64,000 bases of DNA from Hypoxylon rubiginosum (Eukaryota > Ascomycota > Sordariomycetes > Xylariales > Hypoxylaceae). The DNA lies in contig CADCXA010000025.1 in the NCBI GenBank assembly GCA_902806565.1, positions 2,232,001-2,296,000 on the forward strand, read 5' to 3'. Under the pieces are notes generated by a model. That model worked only from the letters and a program-made list of their open reading frames with translations, made no database searches and was not told where the DNA came from. Positions 33,803-45,750 of this stretch are shown piece by piece. The stretch's first letter is position 1. Each line of letters begins with the position of its first letter. The position numbers and the translations under genes are program-made.

Positions 33803-36800
33803 ATTGGATATTAGCTAGGATTCAAAGGGAAGTCAATGATCGTGAATGATCGTTGGAGATTTGGACAGAATAGAAAAAGATACGTGAAGGAAAACGAAAA
33901 GAATAAGACAAGGAACCCTGACGTAAACAGAGTGTTTAAATAAAAAAAAGTGCGGGAGGCGGTGGCAGAAAAAGGAGTAAATACAAATTCGCGTTGCTGG
34001 GTAGAGACGCGACTGCGGAAGGTACACCAGGGAACGTCGTCGAAAGTGAATCTACAGGGGAATCAACAGTACCTGTACGTAACAGAGCAACGGATCAGGA
34101 CAACCACAAAGTCTAATCCGGATGTGAAAATTTTCACTGTTGATTTACTGATCTGCTCCAAGAACAGGAACTTGCCAGAGCAACAGCAGAAGCTAATCAG
34201 ACTGTTGACATTCTCACAGCTGATTTATTGATCTTCTAGCAGAGCAAGAGCGATTTCAGCCTCACATCCTGCAAGAACGTCTGGACTCCCCCCCTATTCT
34301 CTAGATAGGTACCTAGGCAGGTTGTAGTGTGAGTGGCTTGTTCACACACAGCACTGTGAGAAGCTCGATCGTCTGATCTTTCAACACAAACAAATTACTT
34401 GTGGTTTTTTCTGCTTAGCCAGGGGAGTGCATGCTAATTATGATTTACCCCCGAGGGCTTTAGCAAGAGATCTCATCTTTCACATTAAAGATATGCAAGT
34501 TATCTGTTATATAATAATTTCGGCTACTGAATTAGTATCTCGTTCAACATATCTCAGGGGCATGTTCTATACCAAGCTTTCTTTCAACACAGCGGTATAT
34601 TTTGAACTCTCCTTTCCAAAAGGGGTGGACCATCAAGTTTTATTGAAGGAGATGCACCTTATGAGCCTATATAAATCAAGTTCGGCACATATCACAAGCA
34701 CTCCTATTGTTCGAGAGACTAGTTTATCAAGCAAGTAAATAAGGGGTAAACAGTTCTACAACATCGATCTATCGCACGCAAGGCACTTGTAATGACAATT
34801 TGTGATTCAAACTACTACACTTCCCTATTCCATGCTCAGGGAAACACCCCTGAAGTAAGTGCAAAGTTTGCAAAGTAGGTAAATATACAATGTAAATAAA
34901 TACAGTATGAGCCGGTCAAGCACCACAAGGTGTCTTCCCCCATCTCCTATCGAGTGACACTCCCTCTCTAATAATACTAAGAATGCCGCCTAGTGCTAAC
35001 ACAAGCCTTAACTATTAAGGCAAAGGAGAACATTTCCACCGGGTTTTATTGAGAAGTCGCTCCTTAATAATAGAGTACAATGAAGCAAATGAACAGTAGT
35101 TTGATGGCGGCCTAGCCAGTTCCTTAGGTAGGAAGCAAGACTCAAACCCCTATGAATGGCGATACACCTGATGATAATACTTCAGACTATATAAGCACGA
35201 CCTTGGTCCTGGCTAGCGGTGACTCTAAAAGATAAAATAGCGACCCTCGGCCTCCTTTTTCAAAAAGGGGTTAGATCACAACATCGCTATTTAGGATGTG
35301 GCGATGGCTTCCTTGTGTCGTTTGCCGTATCTCGTTTATTAGGGCTCTAAATTCCCTCCTGATGGCCACTAAGGTAGGTACTTTGCAACTCATACACGCA
35401 AGCCCCAATCAACGCTAACGCAAATGCGAATAAAACGTACTGTGTGGAGGTACAGTAGAACTCCTGTTCAGGGGACCGCCTTGGAAACCACAAACCACAG
35501 TGCATCCGGCGTAACTGCATAGCTGCCTTGACCGTTATTGTACGTCGAAGCTTCTGGCAATGGGTTCGGGTTCGGAGTTCAGGACTCACGATCGCACCTC
35601 CCCGCCGCCCACGGAGTCCGAGTAAACGGGAGAGACGAAGGGATCGTGTCGGACTACTTGGCTAGCTTTGGGGAAGGTGCGGAAGAAGGCAGGGCTTTAC
35701 ATAACCGAGACGCAGGACGGAATGGTACTCTGGAATCACGCGGCAGAGAAATTGCTAATATTAAAAGCCGCGCGGATATTTCTCGAATGAGGTCTCGCCA
35801 CGAGCACTTTTTATATTAGGAGAGCGCAATATCGTTCCTGCGACTGCCGCGTCTGGACCACCACTTAGGAACACTTGGAGAGCTGTCGGCATATGGTGGG
35901 TACGGGTTGCAAATACGGAACAAATCTACAAACTCTGGGGGTCATCCTCTTCCTCTTTGATCCAGCTCAACACCTTGACGCTGCCTGATGGAGCCCGTTT
36001 CGGAGTTGGAGCTGCTTGAATACATCTTAACCCTTTACCAGCAGCCTATCAACTCTTTAACTCTGACTGTAAAAGTAGCACTGTCCGCTCGAAGCCCTGG
36101 CTAGCTAACTTCTTTAGACAAACATAGCATCACCCTTACATACATAGCGGGCGAAGGAGGGCAACCTTTGGGGGAGATCTCGTTACCTAATGCAATGTTT
36201 CTCCACACGGGAAACGAGCTGGATCTCCATACCTACCGTAGCACGACTACTCCGATATCTGGGGCTGGGCTTCCCCCATGCCATCTCGCAGCGGATTCAG
36301 CGGAGGCTACCCGCGTTGCTTTTCCTGCAATACCACCCTTCCACCACGACGTTGATTTGGGTCGGTACCAAACCAAGTTGCTTTGCTTTGCTTTTTTTTC
36401 TCTCGCTCCGCCTTGCCCGGACGTCGGCTCATTGGCTACTGGAGTTTCAGCGGGGAGGGGAAATCTGGGAGAAATAGAAAGCGAGACGCTTTTGCTGAAG
36501 GAGGCGTTTATACCAAGAATAACACACACCCAAAAGAGTGATAGATAGATAGAAATAGAGAAATAGGTCTCGGAGGTAGACGCCGCGATTCCTCCGCCAC
36601 CGCTCCTGGAGCAAAGAAGTCTCCCCCGCGGTCGACGCTCGGGACAAGCTCGGAAAACACAACACAACCTCGCCATCGCAACGCAAGCTTTTAGCCGGTA
36701 CCAAAGCCGTTCGAACGTCGTAGGGCAGCTTGGTTTGGCAGGTGTTTAACCTGCTCTCTCTCTCTTTCTCTTAGAGAACTTGCCATCGTACTACCAACCT

Positions 36801-37590
36801 ACGATCGTTGGGAGAGCGACTTTACGATCGTGCCTTGACGATGGCCAACAAGGGTCGCCGAGGCGGCGTCAGGGGTTCCGGATGATCGTGGCGATCTACC
36901 GCCGGTGCAGCCGCTTTTTGGGAGGGGGAAGGGGGAAGGGGGGGAGCGGCATCGCAAGGCTTAGTTAGATGCGCAGGACATCGTGAAAGTAACAGGTAAC
37001 GTCCGCGCATCGGCCGGAGTAGCGAGCGCAGCGCATACTCACTTTTTTTCCTTCTCTCCTTTTTCCTAAAAAATTTTACGTATTTTTCTTCGCTCCGCAA
37101 AGCTCAAGGACAATTCAAACTTGCGGCTTAATAGCCCATCCCGTATATAACGAGAGCTCTCGCGTCGTCATCATCATCGTGCAGCCGCGGTGCTCTGCAA
37201 TGTCACACCAAGGGTCACCCGTCCGTCGTACGGGCCCATTGGGCCGAATGCTATATGATGGATGGTCATTGTAAGCATAAACGTAGGGAAGAAGGGGAAA
37301 CCTGTCCAAGCCGAGCATGTTCAGGACTTCTTTTGGTAGGTGGAGACGGGGAGTCGGACTTATGATATTTGGGAAATGGAGTTGTTCCCACGAGGTTATT
37401 TTTTTCTTATTCCTTTCTACTACTATAACGGTTACTGCCGGTTCCACTAACTTGGGTCCTGCGCTAAAGGATTAGGCTTGGGTTGGAAATCGGGCTTGCC
37501 GCTTTGGCGCTCAGGCGCTTTGGCGATCTTGTTCGCCTCCCCGACCCCTCCTAAAAAGAGTATTCCAGTCAGATTGTACATGAGCTTCCA

Positions 37591-37610
37591 TGTATGTATG
37601 TATGTATGTA
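37591..37610. repeat. GTAT microsatellite, 5 units
   Basis: Five perfect TGTA/GTAT units, ended by a C. Confidence 0.85.
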
Positions 37611-37726
37611 CATTACCAGTGTCACCGAGCTAAAGCGCTAGAAGCACATGCCATTACGTACTGCGCCGGCAGTCCCAAGAAGGGTATGCCGCTAAGATAA
37701 GTGTTAGCAGGCTGTTAGCGTTGGCC

Positions 37727-37760
37727 TATGACATGGCTTATGACATGGCTTATGACATGG
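37727..37760. repeat. 12-bp tandem repeat (TATGACATGGCT), 2.8 copies
   Basis: Three adjacent, identical copies of TATGACATGGCT, the last cut short by two bases and followed by TAGC. Confidence 0.85.
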
Positions 37761-38715
37761 TAGCTTAGTAGCTTGATACCAGGAAGAGTAATCGAGACCG
37801 CGAAGTCTCCAATTGATCCCCCGAGTAATCAGCCGGGTAAAGTAGACAAGAAGAAAACAATAAAAAAAAAGCAGGGAAAAAGGGAGAAGAAAACACGACA
37901 TTTATAAAGACAGAGTACACATGTCATCGGCGTACAATCTATATGACGACGTTGCTAGTTGACGGTTTGAAGATGGTCGATGAGAATGACGGATGATGAA
38001 TGAAGAGATTCATGAAGAGGTTCAATACGAATCGTGCTCGAACTTCATAACTCGATTAGTCCTAGGTTACTCGGTGTGAGAACCACCCACATTCGCTGTG
38101 TGAAACGCCTGCAACCCATATCACACCGAGCTTCTGCAATCAACGGCTGATCGAAATAATAACTCCCAAACACCGGGGGCAAATCAGATTTCCCTTTCTA
38201 ATGCCCATATGCACGCTTCCCCGGCGCCCCCTTCTATTATCAGAAGAAACACCTGTGATTACCGTTCCTCCGAGTATGCAATGTTGGTAAAAAATAGCAG
38301 CAATTCCCCTCTCCCTTGCGTGCCTTGAAACCTCCCCCTTACACCCTCCCCTCCCATCGTCCCTCCAGTGGTATTCGACATTAGTGCACCGTAATTGGGT
38401 ATCGTAGCTCGAAAAGAAATCCAACAATGATACCACCCATGCTATGCATGTGCTTCGTGCAGGTATGGGATCTGGCCATATATCCATTCTATTCCGGGAA
38501 CTTCTAGTCTATGTAGTTGTGTTCCGTCGTCGTTATATGGAGAAGCGGCCGTTATAAATGAGATTCGTTGATTCGTGTACGATCAGTAGTATAATTAAGT
38601 TGCCAGAATCCTGATTCCGAGGACCGGCTGCAGCTGAAAAAGTTGCAGCTGAAAAAGGAGACGAGACCGTCCCAGTCGCCTTCCAGCGGTAAATGGGACT
38701 TCGGTCCGAGTCCTC

Positions 38716-39722
38716 TCAGAAGGTGCTCCAGTTCCAGTCTCGAGGAACACTCATGGCGACCTCCTGGCGGTGGCCGTTCGCGCCTTGGATGGCAGCTGGT
38801 GTCGAGGCGACTGGGCTTGTGGGCGCCGTTCGGGAGTTTCTGTTGCCGGATTCGTCTTCGCTAGAAGCCTGGCTGTTTGTCCGACTGCGCCACACCTTGA
38901 ACTCGTCAAAACAATGCGAGCATGCTCGGCTAAGAGTGCCCTTCGGGTTGTAGTTTGCGTCTTGGTCAAGAGGTACGTCGAACGCCGAGTGCGAATCGCA
39001 GAATATGTTGCCACATCTTCGACAGTGATGCCTGCGCGTCCAGTAGTTGAAGTGGCGCATACACGAGGGCTCGTCGCATATGGATGATTCAGGGTCGGGC
39101 TGGGTTAAACCGGGTCAGCTGAGTGGCCTTGTAACACGATGCCAAAAAAAAAAAAGAAAGCCAAAGGAATGGAATGAAGTCATGTGTTGACGTGCCGCAG
39201 CTGACTGACAGGGCTGCATGTCCGAGACATGCCGTGCAGATCCGAACTTACCTTCCAGTGCCGTCGCGTAGGTTGCGCCGTCGGTTTGGGGAAAAGATCC
39301 AAGTCCCATTCGCCATCCGGCCATTTCCCGCTGTCGCCTGTCGTACGACGGCTCAGCCGACTCAACGCGCCCAGCCCGGTCAAGCTGATGAAACTATTAT
39401 TGGACGGCAATTGGTCGTCGTCCTCCTGCGCCTCCGATTTCCTCGCCGGTATCTTCTTGGACGGGTGCTCGTTTGGTCTCAAGACGGCGGGCATGTAGAG
39501 CGGTCGCAATCGATGGCGGTGGTAGGGCTTCGGCGAGGTTGGCGATGTACTGTTCGAAGTGCTCAAGGGCGAAATCTGTTGAGATTGGTATCCTTGCGAC
39601 GGATAGGTCGGGGATTGCGACTGCGGCTGCGTATTCGGGTTCGGCGGTTGCTGATAAGGGTAGAAATGCGCTTGCGCCTGCGGCTGTTCATGAAGCCTAG
39701 GCATGATGAACTCTGTCGCCAT
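38716..39722 (-). CDS. FYVE zinc-finger protein, Pib2-like
   Basis: A predicted PI3P-binding protein of endosome/vacuole membranes. Exons 39252-39722 and 38716-39099 give 284 aa; the intron (GTAAGT to CCCAG) is phase 0. Residues 1-150 are Gln/Pro/Ser-rich and disordered, with a conserved-looking SFISLTGLGALSRLSRR segment. The FYVE finger spans about 158-230: Cys165, Cys170, the PI3P-binding RRHHCRRCG (179-187, Cys183/Cys186), Cys191, His194 in place of a usual Cys, and Cys217/Cys220. The protein ends in SVPRDWNWSTF. From memory, yeast Pib2, a TORC1 regulator, also ends in a short conserved aromatic tail after its FYVE domain, so an orthologous role is a reasonable inference but unproven. It is much shorter than yeast Pib2. 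Confidence 0.85.
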
Positions 39723-40116
39723 CCCCCTTCGGTTCAGGCACGTATGCGCTCCAGAGTCGAGATGGCGCGAGTTGGTAGGAACAAAGAAGGTTGGTATAAG
39801 TAGGTGAGAATAATCGAGAGAGACTGGCGAATGTTGGGGGAGCGATAAGCAGCGTCAGCCGTTTCGCGCGCGACCAAATTGCTGTGTAATAAATATTGCT
39901 CAGCAAAGCCACCCCGGGTCCCTAATAACCCTGGGATAACCAAAGCATATAAATAATGCTTAGGCCGACCCTGACCCGGCTTGGCCTATTAAAAGAAAAG
40001 TTGTAGGCGATATATTGAGAGGTATGAGTCGTAAAGGTTAAAGCTAGTGGATGGCGAGGTTATCGTCGGGAAGTTGACGTTTCTAGTCTTGGTTGGGACT
40101 GAATTCTCAAGAGACT

Positions 40117-40180
40117 TTGGGACTCAGAACTTGGGACTCAAGACTTGGGACTCAGGACTCAGGAACTTAAGACTCGGGAC
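40117..40180. repeat. GACTC-rich tandem array
   Basis: Irregular repetition of TTGGGACTCAGAAC and TTGGGACTCAAGAC-like units of 10-15 bp, about five copies, in the region upstream of the FYVE gene. Confidence 0.7.
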
Positions 40181-41208
40181 TTTAGGAGGGTGGTGGAGGA
40201 TCCGATCTTAACTCTAAAAAGAAGTCGCTGACGGGTAGGTAACGGTAACTGAGGTAATAGGTAATAGGCAGATAGGGTATACCTAAGGTTCCTAAGTCCC
40301 AAGGTATAAGGTATACCTGAATTAGAGAGCTATAGAACGATAGAACGGCCCAAACGGATTGATAGGATTGATAGCGATTCCCGCCGCCTATGTTAATGGT
40401 ACCCTAAGCCAGCCACAGCAAAGCACCACCATACATGCGCATACGTAAGGCTCTGATCTGGCTCTGGCTCTGGTTCTTGTGCATGTGAAATCGATGGATA
40501 TGATATGATACCTAATGATGAATGATAAGGTCGTGCAAAGTGTGGCCGAGAATTAGTGGGTTATGTAGATGTCTTAAGTCATTTATCAGGACTCGAGGGG
40601 GGCAATTAGGTCGATTAGGTAGAATAAGAGCGAAACACGAGGAGGGATACCTGTTTGCATAACCTTAGTTAAGGTAGGAGATGGAGATATGTAAGGGAGG
40701 ATTAGAAAATACAGTAGATACTATAATAGTAGAGACACGGGGGAGGAGAGGCGGGTGGGATAATAATAAACCTCCCGTCCCTCTTCCTGTCAAAATAGAA
40801 AATAAAATAAAAATACGTACCCTCCGTACCGTGGAACGACCGCGCTAGAACGAAGCTCTTCTTTCCCACAGTTCCCAGTGCCCCGACGCAATAGTCGACC
40901 GGGCTCTAGTGGCACTTTGTGGCACTGGTGGACCCGGAAACCCCTCGATATAGTACCCTAAAGCATGTATCCCAGTATCCCCAAGCATTATCCCAAGCAT
41001 TATCCCAAGCATTCGAGCGGCGACTACTTGCATACAATATGATTTTTTTTACCATATCCTGATTGGTTGGCGTGTATTCGCAAAGTCCTCCGAAATCCAA
41101 TCCGTACTGTGTGCTGTCTCTACTCAGACATAATCTCCCATCCGATTTCGTTCTTATTTTACAAACATGTACGACGGGACCTTTTTGCGCACATTCTTTC
41201 AACACACC

Positions 41209-41267
41209 AAGACTAAAGACTCAAGACTCAAGACTCGACACTCAAGACTCGACACTCGGAAACTCGA
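41209..41267. repeat. GACTCAA/GACACTC tandem array
   Basis: About eight short units of the type AAGACTC and GACACTC in direct succession, the same pentamer (GACTC) as in the array 1 kb to the left and in the same orientation. Confidence 0.75.
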
Positions 41268-43567
41268 GAAATATCTTTTTGTCTATAGAACTACTATACG
41301 TAGGATCTGTGTCACATATTGTATTCATCGATCGAAATATACAACGGTAGCTGCATGAAGGTTGGCTCACCTTTCAAGTAGCCAATTGCTTCTCTGCTGC
41401 TCGCCTGTCCTCTTGCCCAATTCGTTCAAGTCGGGTTGGATACCGATATTCGGCGGTTTAGTATCCGTAGACTTACGTCAGGTTCTCTTCCTGGACCCTT
41501 CCAGCCCCGTCCGTCTCTTTGTTAGTTCTCAGCAAGCCTTCAAGGCCTTCAGGGACATTCCTCCGCGCCTAATAACGGAAAGACTGGCAGACTGGAATGC
41601 TATACCTAATCCTATGTGGCTAGATTAGGTACTTGACCGAAGACATGAACAGCTTCGAGCGATCACTTTCATCATTTCATCCCCAAACCGAGATTAATTA
41701 AACCTCGAACCCTGACTCTTAAGAGATAATCAAACACCCGTTATAGTCGACGGACGGGGAAATCTCCATCTTAAATTCTCCGTGGTACGTCGGCGCTACA
41801 GCCGTTCTTGATTACGTTTGGCTACGACGGTAGCTGCCTGTCCATGCTGCCATGGAGCAATATATCACAATGTAACCGGCCGTACTTTGCCATAGAGTTT
41901 TGTCCTACGCTATCGCGATCTTCAACTTTTCCATGCCAAAGCCCAAAGGTGAGCTAGGAGCAGGCTTGCTACGATGATTTCACACGATTGTCACTGCCGG
42001 CTGGCTAGCATTGAAGGAATCGTCGTGCGTTGTTTTCTCGATATCCCGGACGGCGGCGATGCAGATCTACATAGTGTAGATTAGGACCTAGGACCTAGGC
42101 TCTTGGTGGCTCCACCGCGAACTAGGCCACCCTGCCTGCTTTTCTTTTTTCTTTCCCTCAAGTTGAAGCTGAACTGAAACCACATCCAAAGAGCTATAGG
42201 GTGCAAATCCAGTGGAAACTACCTTTACAATCCCATGGCAGCATTCCTACTGAGATCTCGAGATCTTTATACCTCAGCCTGCTCAGCTCAAGAGGGATGT
42301 AAGGGATAGACAGCATGGAGACTCGGCCATCTCCTACCAGCCTACCACAGTACGTGGGCTCTCTCGTACCCTGAGTCCATTGTCCCCAGTCCTTTTAGCG
42401 CGACGATGGGGCAGTACAGTGTGGCACAGTGTTTGCGATGCTGCAGGTTTATCTTTGAGCCCACGCTGATTGGAGGGTCGTAAACTTCACTAATGCCAGT
42501 ACGTTGTGATACTAGGCTATCGAGGTCGAGGCTCCTAATAATATCCAGGCAGCCCAGGGTCTGCCGCTTGACCGCCAAATTAACTCAGAGTACTGTACGT
42601 ACTTCGAAAGTGGCTGACTGCAGGTAGCTCTCTCGTTTGACGGCACAGCATATATGGCTGACCACCACCAAATCCTCACGTGTCAGAACTTTCTATATAC
42701 GTACGGATATCTACCGCTACGAATCATAACCTTGTACCTAGTGCAAGCTTGTCATGTCATGTTAGATGGGGATAGATAACACGAAAACCTCTGACATCAT
42801 ACAGAATCCACGACACTGGTCATGACTGGTACCGATATATCTATATATATACCTACCTTCTACATAACCATCAATGCGCCTAGGTAGATGCGGGCAGAAA
42901 GGCAGTACGTGTTTGTTCATCGATCAAGCATGGAAGATGCAAGATCTAGGTGATCAAGCCTCCTTTTGTCCCATTCTCGTTTTCCAATGCGTCTTTTCCC
43001 ATCTGCCCATGCACTCAGCATATGCCTCCCGTCGACTCTCATTGGCCAAGTGATCTCGATACTAAGTCCGCACGGTGAAAAGACTCCAATTCTTTTTTAG
43101 TGTAGAACGCCCCGCAGAACTAACTACTCGAAGTGGATCAAACCTCTATTTCGTTATCGTCGAGGTCTGATTGGCCTTTTTTTCTTCAACTTTCGGGAAG
43201 CTGGGCAAAAGAAAAGGAAAAAGAAATGCTTCCCAACCCGTAAATCCGGCGAGCTTTAGCGGGGGAGGCAGGGGAGTTAATACCGGTAGTATCCCGAATC
43301 CAACTTCCGCTGCCCGATTCAAGATATTACTCGATATACAACCTATCTAATGCAAGATTACTCGTTGGCCGTGATTAGAACTTGCGTACTAGCAAGGGAA
43401 GTTCATGATGAGACGACTCAGACGAGGAGAAGGCCTGTTCATATCAGGTAGCTTATGCAGATGAAGCTGCAGCCAGCATACGCTTGGCCGATCCTGCTCG
43501 CTGCAAGAGGTCTTTAGATACGATACTAATATGACTTCATGAAGCACAATTAGGTAAATCATCTTAG

Positions 43568-45750
43568 TCATTTGACTACCTTAGGTATCGAGTCCTTCTG
43601 AACGCCGTCAACCCAGCGGCCACTCTTGCCGCCTTCCTTCAGGATGACCCGTAGCCCCTGAATGCTCATCCCCTTGTCTACTGCCTTGCACATATCGTAG
43701 ACGGTGAGAGCCGCCGTAGAAGCAGCCGTCAATGCCTCCATCTCCACGCCCGTCTTGCCTTCGCAAGCCACTGTTGCCTCGATGTCGACCCGTCCGCCTT
43801 CCCCCTCATCCTCGTGCACACCTAGGTCTACGTTGACCTTGGTGATTGCAATGGGATGACATAGCGGAATTAGATCCGGTGTTCTCTTCGCGGCCATGAT
43901 ACCGGCCACGCGGGCGACCCCTAGGACATCGCCCTTCTTGATCTGGTTCTCCTTTATGAGCCTACATGCTGCCTCGTTGGTGAAGTGGACGCTGCAAACC
44001 GCCCTGGCGATTCTCCTAGTGGGTTCTTTGTCTGCGATAGAAACCATATGAGCAGAGCCGGACTCGGACACGTGTGTCAATCGCGTAGTTCTGCCCTCCT
44101 CACTAGGTTGTGAGGTCATGTGTGAAAAACATCGCAGTTGTTGCTTGTGTATAGAGTCGTTTGGCATGGTAGATAGCCAGGGCATGGACCTGTCTGGGAC
44201 TGATGCGATGGGTAGATGTCTGACACTATTCCAAGCCGAGAACAGTGTGCCGCTAACTCGTAAAAGTCGCCGCGAATCTGCCAGATGCTCGTTCAGTCCG
44301 AGTCCTCATTTATATGTACACTCTGAACGATCCTAAGGCAAGGCTACAAAACGTTTGTATCGCCTCTAAACAAGCGGTTGTGTTGTGTATTCATTTTCCC
44401 CTCGACAGCTAGGAGTGGTCACCCACCTATGAGTATCATGGGCCGGTTCTTCATATGTTCCAATTCGCCAATGCCCGCGTGTTTAGCTTTCTTCCTCTTC
44501 ACGGCCATACCGATGACGTCCAGAAGCTTGCGTTCGTTCGGCGCCAATTCGAGATGAGGTGGGCTGTCTGATATTTGCTGCCGCCTGTCCATTTCAATAT
44601 TTTTTATTGTCTCGTAAACTTCCTCATCGATTGGCTCTCCGCCGTTTGACTCTCTTAAGATGTCCCGTAGCGAGACCTCCGCGTTCCCAAAAAGACACAC
44701 TTTGAGATTCCCGTCGCTTGTAATGCGAAGACGGTTGCAAGTTCCACAGAAGTTATGGGTCATGCTGGTAATGAAACCAATTTTGCCCATGAATCCAGGG
44801 ATCCTGTAGGTCTTGCTCGTGTCGTTTTTGTGGCCTCGTACTTTCTCTAGGCCTGGAAACTCCTCGCGAATGCGGTCCAGCATCTCGGCGTAACTGAACA
44901 TTTTACCCTCGTTCCACTTGTTGCCATCGAACGGCATGTATTCGATAAATCTCACTTCGATATCTTTCTCGCGAGTCATCTCGACGAAAGGGATAATCTC
45001 CCGGTCATTGATTCCTCGCATTACGACCGCGTTGATCTTGAGCTTGACGCCGGCTCCGTGCCTGTTGAGCTCGAAGACCCTCTCGATGCTCTTCATCACG
45101 GCGTCAAACCCCTTCCTTCGGGTCATGATTTGAAACTGCCACGGGTCTAGCGTATCGAGGCTTAGGTTGACACCAGTCAGTCCGGCTTCTACCATCCCCT
45201 CGAGTTTCCGGTGAAGGGCAATCCCATTGGTAGTGAGGCACAATTCTCGCAGACCATGTGGCCGAAGGGCGCCTATCTGCTGCATCAGGGGGAGAATGTC
45301 TTTCCTGATGGTGGGTTCCCCGCCCGTGAGGCGGATCTTGTTAACCCCCTGTGAAACGAAGACGGACGACAGCATGACGATTTCGGGAGTCGTCAGCAGT
45401 TCCCTTGGCGGCGAGAGGGGAACCCCCTCCTCGGGCATGCAGTAGACGCATCGGAGGTTGCACCTTTCCGTAAGCGAGATGCGCAGGTAGTCGTGTTGCC
45501 GATCAAAGGTGTCAGTAAGAAAGTCCGAGAACGGCTTCGCATCTTTCAGCAAGTCTCGGCGAGAGGACCGAGCGGGTGGCGCGGGGATCGGGCCTGGGTG
45601 CGGGCTCGGATGCAGGGGTTCTGTGAGGCTTTGAATTGCAGCCGCTGTTCCGACTCGTCGTGAGAGCTGAGCACGATGCTTCCCGGCCCGAGTCTGCAAG
45701 CCCCTTAATGCGGACAACGCCCGGGGAGGCGATAAGGCTGTGTGCGACAT
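43568..45750 (-). CDS. cnxABC: Bifunctional molybdenum cofactor biosynthesis protein (MoaA-MoaC fusion)
   Basis: This enzyme performs the first steps of molybdenum-cofactor synthesis, GTP to cyclic pyranopterin monophosphate, and is needed for nitrate reductase. Exon 1 (44427-45750) encodes a radical-SAM GTP 3',8-cyclase (MoaA). ATG 45750 is used because the frame upstream has only TTG. The first 70 residues are Arg/Ser/Ala-rich, like a mitochondrial presequence. The SAM cluster is C97-x3-C101-x2-C104, GGEP is at 143-146, and the second cluster is C335/C338/C352. Exon 2 (43568-44277) encodes MoaC with LTHV, LCHP (580-583), DKGMSIQG and KEGGKSG (655-661). The 149-nt intron (GTGGGT to GGCAG) joins them in phase 1 and gives 677 aa. 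Unspliced, the MoaA frame ends Gly-Gly-stop at 44419-44427. It is head to head with the WD40 gene. Confidence 0.95.

Larger units (their letters stand above)
33803..38715. other. Gene-poor stretch, 4.9 kb
   Basis: No gene is supportable. Frames at 33950-34231, 35347-35589, 35538-35819, 36168-36548, 36233-36676 and 38140-38487 overlap each other on both strands or lack continuation. There is an imperfect ~80-bp duplication at 34085-34240, a GTAT microsatellite at 37591-37610 and a 12-bp tandem repeat at 37727-37760. Confidence 0.5.
39723..43567. other. Gene-poor stretch, 3.8 kb
   Basis: It starts with the FYVE gene's upstream region and otherwise has no supportable gene. Two arrays of GACTC-containing units occur (40117-40180 and 41209-41267), plus three ATTATCCCAAGC units at about 40984-41018. 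Frames at 41063-41350, 41362-41628 and 42342-42578 lack domain character. Confidence 0.5.

Noticed and set aside
35347..35589. 80-codon minus-strand ORF with a possible membrane helix (VLFAFALALIGACVY)
   Set aside because: Only one hydrophobic stretch, no family match and no credible upstream exon.
36233..36676. 147-codon minus-strand ORF
   Set aside because: Overlaps two plus-strand frames in the same GC-rich patch; low-complexity Ser/Arg composition.
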